Virus record (IMG/VR): IMGVR_UViG_3300027771_000104
Span: 1-23,481 of that record
Origin: a virus
Length of the DNA: 23,481 nt
Reading direction: 5' to 3' (one strand)
Shown here: one piece after another, positions 1-9,065 of the stretch
Layout: every line of letters begins with the position of its first letter
Numbering within the stretch: position 1 is the first letter of the stretch
Translations under genes and position numbers: made by a program
The notes under the pieces: generated by a model
Database searches by the model: none
The model's input: the letters and a program-made list of their open reading frames with translations, nothing else
What the model was told of the DNA's origin: nothing

Positions 1-1
1 G

Positions 2-586
2 AAGACGGTAAACAGTTCAGATCAAGATTATAATAACTTTTATAATATTGGCACATCTACATTTAATTATTGGCTTAATAGAGGTACGGGTTCTGGAGCT
101 GGCTACGCACCTATCATTAACGTAGGCGCTACATCAAACGATACACAAGAAGATAAAGCTCCGTTCTCAAACTGTGGCAGTCAAGTAGATATTTTTGCTG
201 CAGGTGAAGCAATACAAAGCAGCTTACACAGCGGCGGTCTTGGTGACGCAAGAAACGGGTCGTATCAGCTTGGTAAATATCAAGGGACAAGTATGTCCGG
301 ACCTCAGGTTGCGGGTGTTGTTGCTATATTAGCAGAATCTTGGCCAAACATTACTCAAACCGAAGCACACGCTTGGTTGATAAATAAAGCATCTACAGAT
401 CAAATGCAAGACACTGGAACAGACGATCCTATGGATACAAACAGTTTACAAGGTGCAGCTAATCGTTATTTAAGATGGATTAACCAGCGACCAACTGTAG
501 GCGGTACTTTTCCAGTAAGAAACTTTAAAACAAGACCAACATCCGGAATTACTTATCCTCGCTCTAGAATTCGTAGAAGAGGCTAG
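2..586 (+). CDS. Subtilisin-like (S8) serine protease, C-terminal part; 5' end outside window
   Basis: The frame is open from base 2 to the TAG at 584-586 (194 residues), so the start lies upstream of the window. The sequence reads like the second half of a subtilase catalytic domain: a 'VGATSND...APFSNCG..VDIFAAGE.I.S' stretch (about residues 42-76), then GTSMSGPQVAG. In family S8 the serine of GTSM is the nucleophile; here it is the AGT codon at 290-292 (partial-protein residue 97). The Asp and His of the triad would be upstream and cannot be checked. The tail after the domain is short and basic, ending RSRIRRRG. The ATG at 293 lies inside the catalytic motif and is not a real start. A late promoter and the gp8-like gene follow directly, so the protease lies in the baseplate cluster. 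It may mature virion proteins or act on the host surface; that role is inference. Confidence 0.88.
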   Translation, partial: KTVNSSDQDYNNFYNIGTSTFNYWLNRGTGSGAGYAPIINVGATSNDTQEDKAPFSNCGSQVDIFAAGEAIQSSLHSGGLGDARNGSYQLGKYQGTSMSGPQVAGVVAILAESWPNITQTEAHAWLINKASTDQMQDTGTDDPMDTNSLQGAANRYLRWINQRPTVGGTFPVRNFKTRPTSGITYPRSRIRRRG

Positions 587-593
587 AATTGTT

Positions 594-601
594 TATAAAT
601 A
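594..601 (+). promoter_or_regulatory. T4-type late promoter for the gp8-like gene
   Basis: TATAAATA lies in the 39-base gap between the protease stop and the ATG at 626, with 24 bases between box and ATG. In T4 this octamer alone is the late promoter element, read by RNA polymerase carrying the late sigma gp55 with the clamp-linked co-activator gp33. A start about 10 bases downstream would give a very short leader containing the ribosome site TAAGG (612-616). The position in a real intergenic gap makes chance unlikely. Confidence 0.78.
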
Positions 602-625
602 TTAAAAAAGCTAAGGTTAAGTGAA

Positions 626-2284
626 ATGGCAGATATACTAACTACAAAATTAAAAAACGACGTAACACGAATGTTCTATCAGGATATTCTGGATAACGAG
701 TTTTTCTTTGCGGTTTCTTCAACCGTTATCGGTGAATTGAACCGTGTGCAGAGCGTGAACGCTGTGTATAGTAAAAACGAATTCCAAGAGAATATAGTTT
801 TTGGTAAAAGAGTATTTGAAGACGACGTTAAGTTTATGATAAAGTATTACCCTTGGCAAAAAGATGCTGCATATACACAATACGATTCTACTGTTGATTT
901 AGAATCAGCAAACTTTTATTCTGTAGTTGGGCCGAACAATAACGACTCTGGCGATTATAGAGTTTATAAATGTTTATCTAATAACAACGGTGCAGATTCT
1001 ACAACTCCACCAAACTATAACCCAGAAACTACAGCACAGATTTATAGAATGCCAGACGGATATGTTTGGAAGTTTATGTATTATCTGACTGAACAACAGT
1101 TTGAAGCATATAACGCATCTGGATTTATTCCATTAGTTGGAACGTTTGATATTAATCCGGATCCTAACGCTGATGCAAATAACATTGTTACTGGTTCTGA
1201 AATAAGCGATATATTCGTAGAGAATTTTATTGATAACGCAGGTTATCCTTATTTGGAAAGTGGAATAGTTGCTGGACCTCCTGGTAATGACTTTACTATA
1301 CTTTTAAGATCTAACGAGTTAAGTGAGATTCAAAACTATTATTCTGGTATGACTATCACACTAAATACGCCAAACAACGTTGCTTACACATATGTTATTG
1401 ATACTTATACTTGGGATGGTGCGTCTGATAGAGGAACTATTAAAGTAATCGGCGATCCTAAAAATGATGGAGTAATTATTAACTCTACGTTTAAGATCTT
1501 ACCAACAATTAAAGTTGAAGGCGATGGCATAGGTGCTGTTGCTATTCCAAGAATCGTAGATGGTAGAATTACTAACATTGAGCTTATTGGTGATAGTGGC
1601 GAAGGTAAAAACTATAATAATGTTACCGCAACAGTAATAGATCCTCCTTTTGATTTTGATCCAGACGATGCTAATTCTATTGATGTGAGAGCAGTGTTAA
1701 GACCTGTTATTTCTCCATTCGGCGGCCACAACTTTAATCTAATTGACGAGATGTACTGCCGTCATATTTTACTTTATTCTTATATTACTGAAACTGATAA
1801 TAATAAAATCGGTGCAACAAACTCATATTCAGCAGTTGGTATTTTAAAGAATCCAACGTTTATTCCAGATCCTGAAACAGCAAATACTGCTTCGCCTGAT
1901 GTGTTTGATAACCGCGTACAAGTTATTACTGATGATTATGGAAAACTTATTGTAGATGGAATTGTAACGCAAAAAGATATTAACAGCAATACAACGTTCA
2001 GCGGACGAGTACACGAAATTGATGACGTAGCTAATACTGTTTACTTATGTAGCTATATGGGTCCGCATATAAATACTGCTAACAACGATATATCATTGGA
2101 TTACACGCAAGATCTTATCAATTCTACTGGTCAGAGAATACAGATAAATATACCTGTAGCCAATAATGTTATTGAATCACGATACACTCAACGATCTGGT
2201 ACCGTATACTTTATGGAAGACTTCTTTCCTTTAACAAGAGAGACAAGTTCACGCGAAGAATATAAATTGGTCTTGGAATTTTAA
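626..2284 (+). CDS. gp8: Baseplate wedge subunit, T4 gp8-like
   Basis: This 552-residue protein has the sequence hallmarks of T4 gp8, a baseplate wedge component. Residues 111-129 read YRVYKCLSNN...STTPP and residues 144-152 read DGYVWKFMY, matching the 'VYRCLD...TPP' and 'DGYVWEYLF' blocks of T4 gp8 as recalled. The C-terminus (SGTVYFMEDFFPL to KLVLEF) matches gp8's 'SGEMIYMENRPP...INILFTF' ending. It is much longer than T4 gp8 (334 residues); the extra length is mostly between residues 170 and 400, which looks beta-rich. TAAGG at 612-616 sits 9 bases before the ATG. It lies behind its own late promoter and is followed after 13 bases by the DUF4815-type gene. In the virion it should join gp6- and gp7-type proteins in each wedge. 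Confidence 0.87.
   Translation: MADILTTKLKNDVTRMFYQDILDNEFFFAVSSTVIGELNRVQSVNAVYSKNEFQENIVFGKRVFEDDVKFMIKYYPWQKDAAYTQYDSTVDLESANFYSVVGPNNNDSGDYRVYKCLSNNNGADSTTPPNYNPETTAQIYRMPDGYVWKFMYYLTEQQFEAYNASGFIPLVGTFDINPDPNADANNIVTGSEISDIFVENFIDNAGYPYLESGIVAGPPGNDFTILLRSNELSEIQNYYSGMTITLNTPNNVAYTYVIDTYTWDGASDRGTIKVIGDPKNDGVIINSTFKILPTIKVEGDGIGAVAIPRIVDGRITNIELIGDSGEGKNYNNVTATVIDPPFDFDPDDANSIDVRAVLRPVISPFGGHNFNLIDEMYCRHILLYSYITETDNNKIGATNSYSAVGILKNPTFIPDPETANTASPDVFDNRVQVITDDYGKLIVDGIVTQKDINSNTTFSGRVHEIDDVANTVYLCSYMGPHINTANNDISLDYTQDLINSTGQRIQINIPVANNVIESRYTQRSGTVYFMEDFFPLTRETSSREEYKLVLEF
2261..2268 (+). promoter_or_regulatory. Possible weak late promoter (TATAAATT)
   Basis: A one-mismatch late-promoter octamer lies in the last codons of the gp8-like gene, 29 bases before the ATG at 2298. 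Its distance from the start is like that of the two consensus boxes at 594 and 10762. It also simply encodes Tyr-Lys-Leu, so chance is a fair alternative. Confidence 0.3.
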
Positions 2285-2297
2285 GGAACTCAAATAG

Positions 2298-5200
2298 ATG
2301 CCTATTAACACAAATTTAAATATTGCACCATATTTTGATGACTTTGACGTCGAAAAACAGTTCTATAAGATTCTGTTTAAGCCAGCTTATGCCGTTCAAG
2401 CGCGCGAGCTGACACAACTTCAAACGATTCTACAAAACCAAGTTGAACAATTCGGTGATAATATCTACCAAGAAGGTAGTATTATTAAGGGTTGCAACTT
2501 TACCGATCTCAACGGATTGCAATTCGTAAAGCTCACTGATAAAACCGGGTTTGACGTAGAGCAATACGTATCTGGTCCAAGCACAGCTATTATTGGTGGC
2601 ATCTTAACAGATATTGACGTCGTATATGAAGTTCAAAACGCGGCAGGCTTGAAAGCAAACATCATTGCTGCAGCTCGCGGTTTTGAAACACGTCCGCCTA
2701 ATCTTAATACATTTTTTATTAACTACCTAAACACTTCTGGTGCTGTTAAAGCATTCGTCAGTGGTGAAGATTTAACAATAACTAAATACGTGTATAACGG
2801 CTCTGTTCTTGTATCAGCACTTCAAGATGGTGGAGCTGGAGCAGACGCTGCTATTTGGCAGATCAACGTTACAGATACTGCTGGTTTAAACTGTGTTGGA
2901 CAATCGTTTGGTATTAGAGCATCTGCGGGTGTTGTATTCCAAAAAGGTCATTTCTTATTTACAGAAGATCAAACACTAGTTGTTTCTAAATACAACAACG
3001 TTCCAAATGATCTATCTGTTGGTTACGAAGTTACTGAAAGTTTAGTTAGTTCTTTACAAGATAATAGTCTATATGATAATGCAAACGGATCACAGAACGA
3101 AAATGCTCCTGGTGCTGATAGGCTTAGAATGGTTCCAACTCTTGTAGTTAAAGATACTGCAATCTCTGATGTTGATTCCGGGTTCTTTACGCTTATTCGC
3201 TACCAAAACGGTTCAGCAGTTAGTTTGCGCGACGTTTCACAGTTTAATGCTATTGCTGATGAGCTTGCTAAAAGAACATATGAAGAATCAGGCAACTACA
3301 TTTTAGATAGCTTTAAAGTTGATATGGATCGCCGAGGTACAGAATTAACTGCACTTGTCGGTAAAGGCACAGCGTATGTTAAAGGTTATCGTGTAGAAAA
3401 CAGTGGCAAAATGTCATTTACTATAGACCAAATTTCTGATACTGCTGTACAACAAAATCAAGCGACATCTGTTGACTATGGTTCTTATTTAGATATAGTA
3501 GATATTAGTGGTACAGTAGACATTAATTACGGTACAGTAGATCTGCAAAATACACTGAGCGGTAAAATCGGTGAAGCTTACGTTAGAAACATTACACCAA
3601 CTAAGATTTATTTGTTTGGTGTTAAAATGGTTGGAAGCAACTCGTTTGACGAGGTTGTTCGTGTTGTTGGTACTTCTGGTGTGATTACAGTAGCGGCAAA
3701 CGCAAAAGTTAAAAGCATCAAAAATTCTCCATTAGTTTTCGAAATAGGTACTCCTTACGTTAAGCAGCTTACCGATATTATTGTTCCAGTTAGGTCTCAT
3801 TCTTCAGTTACTGTTACAAGTAACGTTATTGAGCTTACTGCAGGTATCGATGAAGACTTTGGTTTAGACCAAAATGATATTATTTTTGTTGATACTTCAA
3901 ACACAGTTATTCCGGTTGTATCTGTAGCAAAATCTTTAAACAACACAGTATTAACTCTCACGCTTCAATCAGGCTCTACAGGCGGCGGTGAAGTGTATTA
4001 TAATAAGCGTATGACTAATGCAGATTCTCATAATAAAGCTGCCGTGCAACCATATGTTAAAGTAAATTATTCTACAGCTACTACTAAGTACAGCTTAGGT
4101 TTCCCTGATGTTCACAAGCTTATTAGTGTTACTACAGGCCCTGGTGGAACAGATTTTACTAGCAGTTTTAAGCTTAATACAAACCAGACAGATCACTTCT
4201 ATGATATCTCGTACATGGAATACATCCCAGGTCGTCCACAGCCACAAAACGGTCAACAATTAATTGTACAGGTTGGAGTGTTTGAAATCAATACTTCTAC
4301 TGGCGATTACTTCTTCACAATTAATAGTTATCCAATTGATGATGCAACCACAGTGTTGCCCGGCGGGTTTATTAGATCTTCTGATCTTGAAACTTACACT
4401 GGATCAAACGGGGCGCGTTATAGTTTAAGAAATTGCTTTGACTTTAGACCTTATGTTGATAAAGATCCACTTGTTGATTATACTGATGTTAGTATAGGAG
4501 CTGCAGGAGTTATTACAGCAGCCGTTGGTTCTTATAACAAAACATTCAGCGGCAACTATGCAGTTCCTGCATTAGCATCTACTATTACTTCTGACGTTGA
4601 AAATTACTTGTCACGCGTTGATGTTATCGCTTTTGACTCTTTTGGTGATGCCAAGCTTATTAAAGGTGAAGAAGATCAGAATCCGATTACACCAAAAGTA
4701 AGTCCAGACCAGCTAGTTGTTTCGGAAATTTATATCCCAGGATATCCTGCGTTATCTCAAGCTGAAGCGTCTGCACAAGGTAGATTCTCTTGCGCAGTTC
4801 AACTGAAAGCTGTTGGTACTACAAACTATACAATGCGAGATATTGAAAAGATCGAAAAAAGAATTAAAGGTCTTGAATATTATGTCAGCTTAAATCAATT
4901 AGAGCAAAGTTCAGAAAATCTATTAATATTGGATGAAAACGGGTTAACAAGATTTAAGAATGGTTACATTGTTGATCCAATGAATGATGGACAAATTGCT
5001 AATACTGATGATCCAAACTACAGAGCTGCTATTCACTTTGATAAGCAAATTCTTACACCAGCACTTAATACATTCCCACTAGATTTAAAATATTCATCTA
5101 GCTCTAGCGCATCTATTTTCCCAAGTGTTAATGATGCTGAAATTGCAACACTAAGCAGAAATGCTAATATTAAATTAATGGGTCAACCATACGCAACAAA

Positions 5201-7688
5201 CTTTAGAAACTGTGTATCTAACTTCTGGAAGTATGACGGTAATGTTCAAATATCTCCAAGCCATGATATGGCTCACGATACAATACAAAACCCAGTTCCA
5301 GTAGAAATTGATTTAGTTTCAGTATTCCAAGACTTGCAAGAAACTTGGCCGATGACTGGCACCACTGAATGGGGTGAGATTAGTGAAGGCGCAGGAGTCG
5401 AAAGCAGAAGAGGCAGAGGGTGGTTCAGAGGAACAAGAGTAACCACAACATTCCCTAGAGAACAAGCTGGTACTATATCTTCGCTAGGAATAAACGATGG
5501 TGGTCTAAACCAAGTTGGTGATTTTGTTACTAACGTTGCATTCCAACCGTATATGAGATCACGCGATATCAAAGTGTTTATCTCTGGTTTGCGTCCTAGC
5601 ACACAACATTATTTCTTCTTTGATGGTGTTGATGTAAATGCTCATGTCGCCCCAGGATCTCCAGTAGCTGATCGTGCAAGTGCTGTTCAAAGCTTTGGTG
5701 CAAAAGCTGCTGTAGTGTCAACAGACGCTGATGGAATTCTAAGAGCAATATTTACTATCCCGCAGGGACAGTTCTTTGTTGGTGATAGAGTATTAACAGT
5801 AGTTGACGTTGACCAGTTCTCTGCAATTGGATCAGCTTCAACTTCTATTGGCGAAATCGCATATCACGCTTACAATATTGCGCAAAGCAAAACCACGGTT
5901 TCTACAAGAATGCCAGAGTTTGGTATTGAAGAAACTACGACATCTAGAAACTTAGCTGCCCGTACCGCAACACGTCGCGAAGGTGGTTTCGATCCTCTAG
6001 CACAAACATTCTTCATTAAACAAGGCATGGGTCGTGGATCTAATACAGTGTTTATCTCTAAGGTAGATTTATACTTTAAAAGAAAGAGTGATATTAACGG
6101 TGCAACAGTTACTTTAAGAGAAGTTGTAAACGGTTATCCTTCTTCAATTATTCTGCCATTCTCCAAGTTGCACATAGCTGCTTCTGATATTAGTGTTTCG
6201 GATGACGCAACATCAATAACAGAAATTAATTTTGATGCTCCAGTTAGAATGGATGTTGAAAAAGAATACGCAATTGTTGTACAGCCAGACGCTAACGATC
6301 CTAATTACTTAATCTTTACATCTAAGGTTGGTGGATTAGATCTTACTGCTGGATCTACACAAGGACAATCAGTTAATATGGACTGGGGCGACGGTGTTCT
6401 ATTCACATCTACAAACAACAGAGCTTGGCAATCAGTACAAGACGAAGATATTAAGTTTACTCTTTATCGTCACGACTTTAATGCTGCAATTGGTTCAGTA
6501 ACACTTACAAACGATGATCACGAATTCTTTACATTAAGTGATTGGGATGGAAGATTTACTGCTGGCGAATTTGTTTATAAGCAAATAGATGTTGGTTACA
6601 CAGTAAGCATGGTTCAAGGAACTAATGTTCTTACTCAATCAGGTAATGACTTCTCAGCGGATTATGCAGTTGGTGATTATATTCGTGTAATCGCGTCTGG
6701 CGGAGTAAGTAACGGAACAGATATATTTAGAGTTGCAAGTGTTGATAGTGCAACACAGATAACTACCGACAAGCCATGTTCATTCAATGGAGCAAATGCT
6801 ACGGGTCTTCCAATCGTTGCCGGTATAATTTCTCACTACAACAAGTACACTGCTTCAGAACTTCATCTAAAGCAAAGCTCGTCTGTATTGGCTAAGAGAT
6901 TTGAAGCTGCTGATGTACTTACTGGATTTACTAGTGGAACCAATGGAACTATCGGAACAATTGATAATATCAATTTAAGTTATATCCAACCATTAATTCA
7001 GAAAGCAAACGATTCTGCAACAACAACTTCTATTAATGGTACATTTACTGATCCTGCTAATGTTATTAATACATATAATATGCCACTAAAGTTTGGTACT
7101 AGTAATCACTTTACTAATAAGGGTGTTGTTATTTACAGTAAATCAAATAACTTTATTAACCCAAAACCGTTTAGTATTAATGTTAATATGACTAACTCCT
7201 CTAATGCTACTTCAACTCCTATTGTTGATTTAGAATTGGCCACGTTGTTAGCATATCAATTTAAAGCTACTAATGATGCCGCTACTACTTCTAAGTATAT
7301 CTCCAAGACTATTGAGTTAGCGGAAGACTTAGATGCAGAAGATATGAATTTGTTAGTTACGGGTTATAGACCAAACGGTACGGATATTAAAGTTTATATT
7401 AAACCACAACATATGCAAGACAGTGCAGCTTTTGATACAGTTGATTGGATTGAGCTAGAATTATTCGAAGGTGTTAAGACATATTCTTCGTCCTCTAACC
7501 TAAATGATTATAAAGAGTTTAGGTACAAAGTTGCAGACGCAAACAAAGATTCTGGTGTTATTACTTACACAAGCACAGCAGGTACATTCGTTGGATATAG
7601 AAAATTCGCAATCAGAATTGATATGATCGCCGACAGTATTCATAACGTACCCTTTGTGAAAGATTACAGAGGAATCGCGTTAACATGA
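2298..7688 (+). CDS. DUF4815-type long virion structural (baseplate/tail) protein
   Basis: A 1796-residue protein of the type found next to gp8 in marine T4-like phages. The N-terminus (about residues 10-65, PYFDDFDVEKQFYKILFKP...QARELTQLQTILQNQ) is the recognisable DUF4815 start. A helical block begins near residue 846 (MRDIEKIEKRIKGLEYYVSL). It is followed by RFKNGYIVDP, then GLRPSTQHYFFFDGVDV near 1097-1113, DPLAQTFFI near 1232 and a beta-rich region with VNGYPSSIILPFS near 1280. These blocks recur in this family as I recall it. AAGGA at 2283-2287 overlaps the previous stop and supports the ATG at 2298. The stop overlaps the next start (ATGA), suggesting translational coupling. It occupies the place where T4 has genes 9-12, so it may be a peripheral baseplate or fibre-anchoring protein; its exact role is not established. 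Length and beta content fit an extended trimeric protein. Confidence 0.77.
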   Translation: MPINTNLNIAPYFDDFDVEKQFYKILFKPAYAVQARELTQLQTILQNQVEQFGDNIYQEGSIIKGCNFTDLNGLQFVKLTDKTGFDVEQYVSGPSTAIIGGILTDIDVVYEVQNAAGLKANIIAAARGFETRPPNLNTFFINYLNTSGAVKAFVSGEDLTITKYVYNGSVLVSALQDGGAGADAAIWQINVTDTAGLNCVGQSFGIRASAGVVFQKGHFLFTEDQTLVVSKYNNVPNDLSVGYEVTESLVSSLQDNSLYDNANGSQNENAPGADRLRMVPTLVVKDTAISDVDSGFFTLIRYQNGSAVSLRDVSQFNAIADELAKRTYEESGNYILDSFKVDMDRRGTELTALVGKGTAYVKGYRVENSGKMSFTIDQISDTAVQQNQATSVDYGSYLDIVDISGTVDINYGTVDLQNTLSGKIGEAYVRNITPTKIYLFGVKMVGSNSFDEVVRVVGTSGVITVAANAKVKSIKNSPLVFEIGTPYVKQLTDIIVPVRSHSSVTVTSNVIELTAGIDEDFGLDQNDIIFVDTSNTVIPVVSVAKSLNNTVLTLTLQSGSTGGGEVYYNKRMTNADSHNKAAVQPYVKVNYSTATTKYSLGFPDVHKLISVTTGPGGTDFTSSFKLNTNQTDHFYDISYMEYIPGRPQPQNGQQLIVQVGVFEINTSTGDYFFTINSYPIDDATTVLPGGFIRSSDLETYTGSNGARYSLRNCFDFRPYVDKDPLVDYTDVSIGAAGVITAAVGSYNKTFSGNYAVPALASTITSDVENYLSRVDVIAFDSFGDAKLIKGEEDQNPITPKVSPDQLVVSEIYIPGYPALSQAEASAQGRFSCAVQLKAVGTTNYTMRDIEKIEKRIKGLEYYVSLNQLEQSSENLLILDENGLTRFKNGYIVDPMNDGQIANTDDPNYRAAIHFDKQILTPALNTFPLDLKYSSSSSASIFPSVNDAEIATLSRNANIKLMGQPYATNFRNCVSNFWKYDGNVQISPSHDMAHDTIQNPVPVEIDLVSVFQDLQETWPMTGTTEWGEISEGAGVESRRGRGWFRGTRVTTTFPREQAGTISSLGINDGGLNQVGDFVTNVAFQPYMRSRDIKVFISGLRPSTQHYFFFDGVDVNAHVAPGSPVADRASAVQSFGAKAAVVSTDADGILRAIFTIPQGQFFVGDRVLTVVDVDQFSAIGSASTSIGEIAYHAYNIAQSKTTVSTRMPEFGIEETTTSRNLAARTATRREGGFDPLAQTFFIKQGMGRGSNTVFISKVDLYFKRKSDINGATVTLREVVNGYPSSIILPFSKLHIAASDISVSDDATSITEINFDAPVRMDVEKEYAIVVQPDANDPNYLIFTSKVGGLDLTAGSTQGQSVNMDWGDGVLFTSTNNRAWQSVQDEDIKFTLYRHDFNAAIGSVTLTNDDHEFFTLSDWDGRFTAGEFVYKQIDVGYTVSMVQGTNVLTQSGNDFSADYAVGDYIRVIASGGVSNGTDIFRVASVDSATQITTDKPCSFNGANATGLPIVAGIISHYNKYTASELHLKQSSSVLAKRFEAADVLTGFTSGTNGTIGTIDNINLSYIQPLIQKANDSATTTSINGTFTDPANVINTYNMPLKFGTSNHFTNKGVVIYSKSNNFINPKPFSINVNMTNSSNATSTPIVDLELATLLAYQFKATNDAATTSKYISKTIELAEDLDAEDMNLLVTGYRPNGTDIKVYIKPQHMQDSAAFDTVDWIELELFEGVKTYSSSSNLNDYKEFRYKVADANKDSGVITYTSTAGTFVGYRKFAIRIDMIADSIHNVPFVKDYRGIALT

Positions 7689-7879
7689 TAAACCAGCGTA
7701 GTTTAATCCGAGACGAGAATACACAAGCAGTTTTAAATACTGATGTGGTTGCTCTTAATAAATACAAGTTAGAGAGAGCTTTACATCGTAAAGTCAAAAG
7801 CCTGACCGATGATCTCGCCGAAGTTAAACTATGCCTAGTGTCAATAACCGAACGTTTAGATAAGATAGAGAATAATTAA
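7685..7879 (+). CDS. Small coiled-coil protein, function unknown
   Basis: A 64-residue charged protein. Its ATG overlaps the previous stop in ATGA (7685-7688), and AGAGGA at 7668-7673 is a plausible ribosome site. Residues about 25-62 (NKYKLERALHRKVKSLTDDLAEVK...ITERLDKIENN) show regular heptad spacing of Leu/Val/Ile, consistent with a coiled coil. There is no signal peptide or membrane segment. The next gene starts on the base after its TAA. The tight packing between two structural genes suggests a minor virion part, an oligomerisation factor or an assembly chaperone; nothing in the sequence decides among these. Confidence 0.68.
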   Translation: MINQRSLIRDENTQAVLNTDVVALNKYKLERALHRKVKSLTDDLAEVKLCLVSITERLDKIENN

Positions 7880-9064
7880 ATGTCAAAACCATTAATAGCA
7901 AACATTGTTACAACGCAGACATTTCAAAATTGGTTTGATAAAACTAATGAAATTACCGACCTTGTAAGAGACTCTGTACTTACAGCATCCGTAACTGGTG
8001 ATACAACTACCGGTGATGCTGCTTTACTGGGTGAATTCACTGCAAATACTGTTATAGCATTTAATATTCTTCATACGGATGAATTTGAAGCTAGAACGCC
8101 GGCAGCTACTATTGGCATCACCTCGCCAATTAATGTTACTCCTGCGTTATCTCCTATTGCTGCAACGTTTACGTACGGAGCAACGGGTGCTCGTACCCGA
8201 TATACTGACGGAACAACAGCTTGGGATCTTGGTTACGACAATAGTACAAATGCTAATTTTCAAATTAATCAAGGTAGTGGCGGGCAGTTTTCATTGTCAC
8301 CTGCCGGTGTATTATCAGTACCAAGTGTTATTATTGATACCGATATTACTGTTGATACTATTGTTACAAATCAACTTACAGCAAATAACTTAATGGTTAC
8401 TACTGCGACTGGTTCTTTCTCTGGAACATTTGATGGAAACTTTACTGGTGATGTATATCATCCAGAAGGTAATAAAGTTTTTGAAAATGGTGGTCCTGCA
8501 GCAAACATTCCAGCAACCTTCACAGGTAACGTTCTTGGTACTGTTAGTTCATTAACAAACCATAAAACGACAAATCTTGTAGAAGGCACTAACAAATATT
8601 TCACAGATGCAAGAGCTCAAGCGGCTATAACTGGCGGCACGGGTGTTTCTGTTACTGCTGGTGTTGTTGCTATCGGACAGTCAGTAGGTACAGCGGCTAA
8701 CGTTACATTTGGTTCTGGTGGGACTGCGGTAGCGGTTTCTGCGAAAGGTCAAATTGTTGCAACGGGTGATATTTCAGCATTCGGTTCAGTCTCAGATCGT
8801 ACTCAAAAAGAAAATATTAAACCAATTACCAATGCTCTAAATAAAGTTGAGCAACTTGGTGGTTATACGTTTAACTATAAAAATAAGCCCGATACTCCAA
8901 TGACTGGTGTAATGGCACAAGAGCTTTTAGAAGTTTTACCTGAAGCAGTTTATAAAACTATCGATGGAAATACCGGAGAAGAAATCTACGCCGTAAGACA
9001 TGGAAACATAATCGGATTAATAATTGAAGCGATCAAGGAATTGAACGAAAAAGTAGGTAAATAA
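7880..9064 (+). CDS. Tail fibre protein with C-terminal S74 autocleaving chaperone domain
   Basis: A 394-residue fibre protein. Residues 1-60 (TFQNWFDKTNEITDLVRDSV...) resemble the N-terminal attachment region of many marine T4-like fibres. The middle is Gly/Thr/Ala-rich beta repeat sequence with the common fibre motif 'TNLVEGTNKYFTDARAQAAI' near residues 234-253. The C-terminal 90 residues form a peptidase S74 (intramolecular chaperone) domain: SDRTQKENI at 305-313 fits the SDxxxKxxI motif with Ser305 and Lys310 as the predicted dyad, then 'GVMAQELLEVLPEAV' and the final helix 'NIIGLIIEAIKELNEKV'. In this family the chaperone drives fibre trimerisation and then cuts itself off just before the motif serine, so the mature fibre would be about 304 residues. 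The ATG directly abuts the previous stop. The neighbour is a glycine-rich putative adhesin. Confidence 0.86.
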   Translation: MSKPLIANIVTTQTFQNWFDKTNEITDLVRDSVLTASVTGDTTTGDAALLGEFTANTVIAFNILHTDEFEARTPAATIGITSPINVTPALSPIAATFTYGATGARTRYTDGTTAWDLGYDNSTNANFQINQGSGGQFSLSPAGVLSVPSVIIDTDITVDTIVTNQLTANNLMVTTATGSFSGTFDGNFTGDVYHPEGNKVFENGGPAANIPATFTGNVLGTVSSLTNHKTTNLVEGTNKYFTDARAQAAITGGTGVSVTAGVVAIGQSVGTAANVTFGSGGTAVAVSAKGQIVATGDISAFGSVSDRTQKENIKPITNALNKVEQLGGYTFNYKNKPDTPMTGVMAQELLEVLPEAVYKTIDGNTGEEIYAVRHGNIIGLIIEAIKELNEKVGK

Positions 9065-9065
9065 T

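Noticed and set aside
293-586. Separate 97-residue gene starting at the ATG at 293
   Set aside because: That ATG is the Met of the GTSM catalytic motif; the frame is open upstream to the window edge, so it is an internal codon of the protease.
2068-2075. TATAAATA octamer inside the gp8-like gene
   Set aside because: It lies 230 bases before the next start, inside coding sequence (His-Ile-Asn-Thr codons), with no gene beginning nearby; probably chance in AT-rich DNA.
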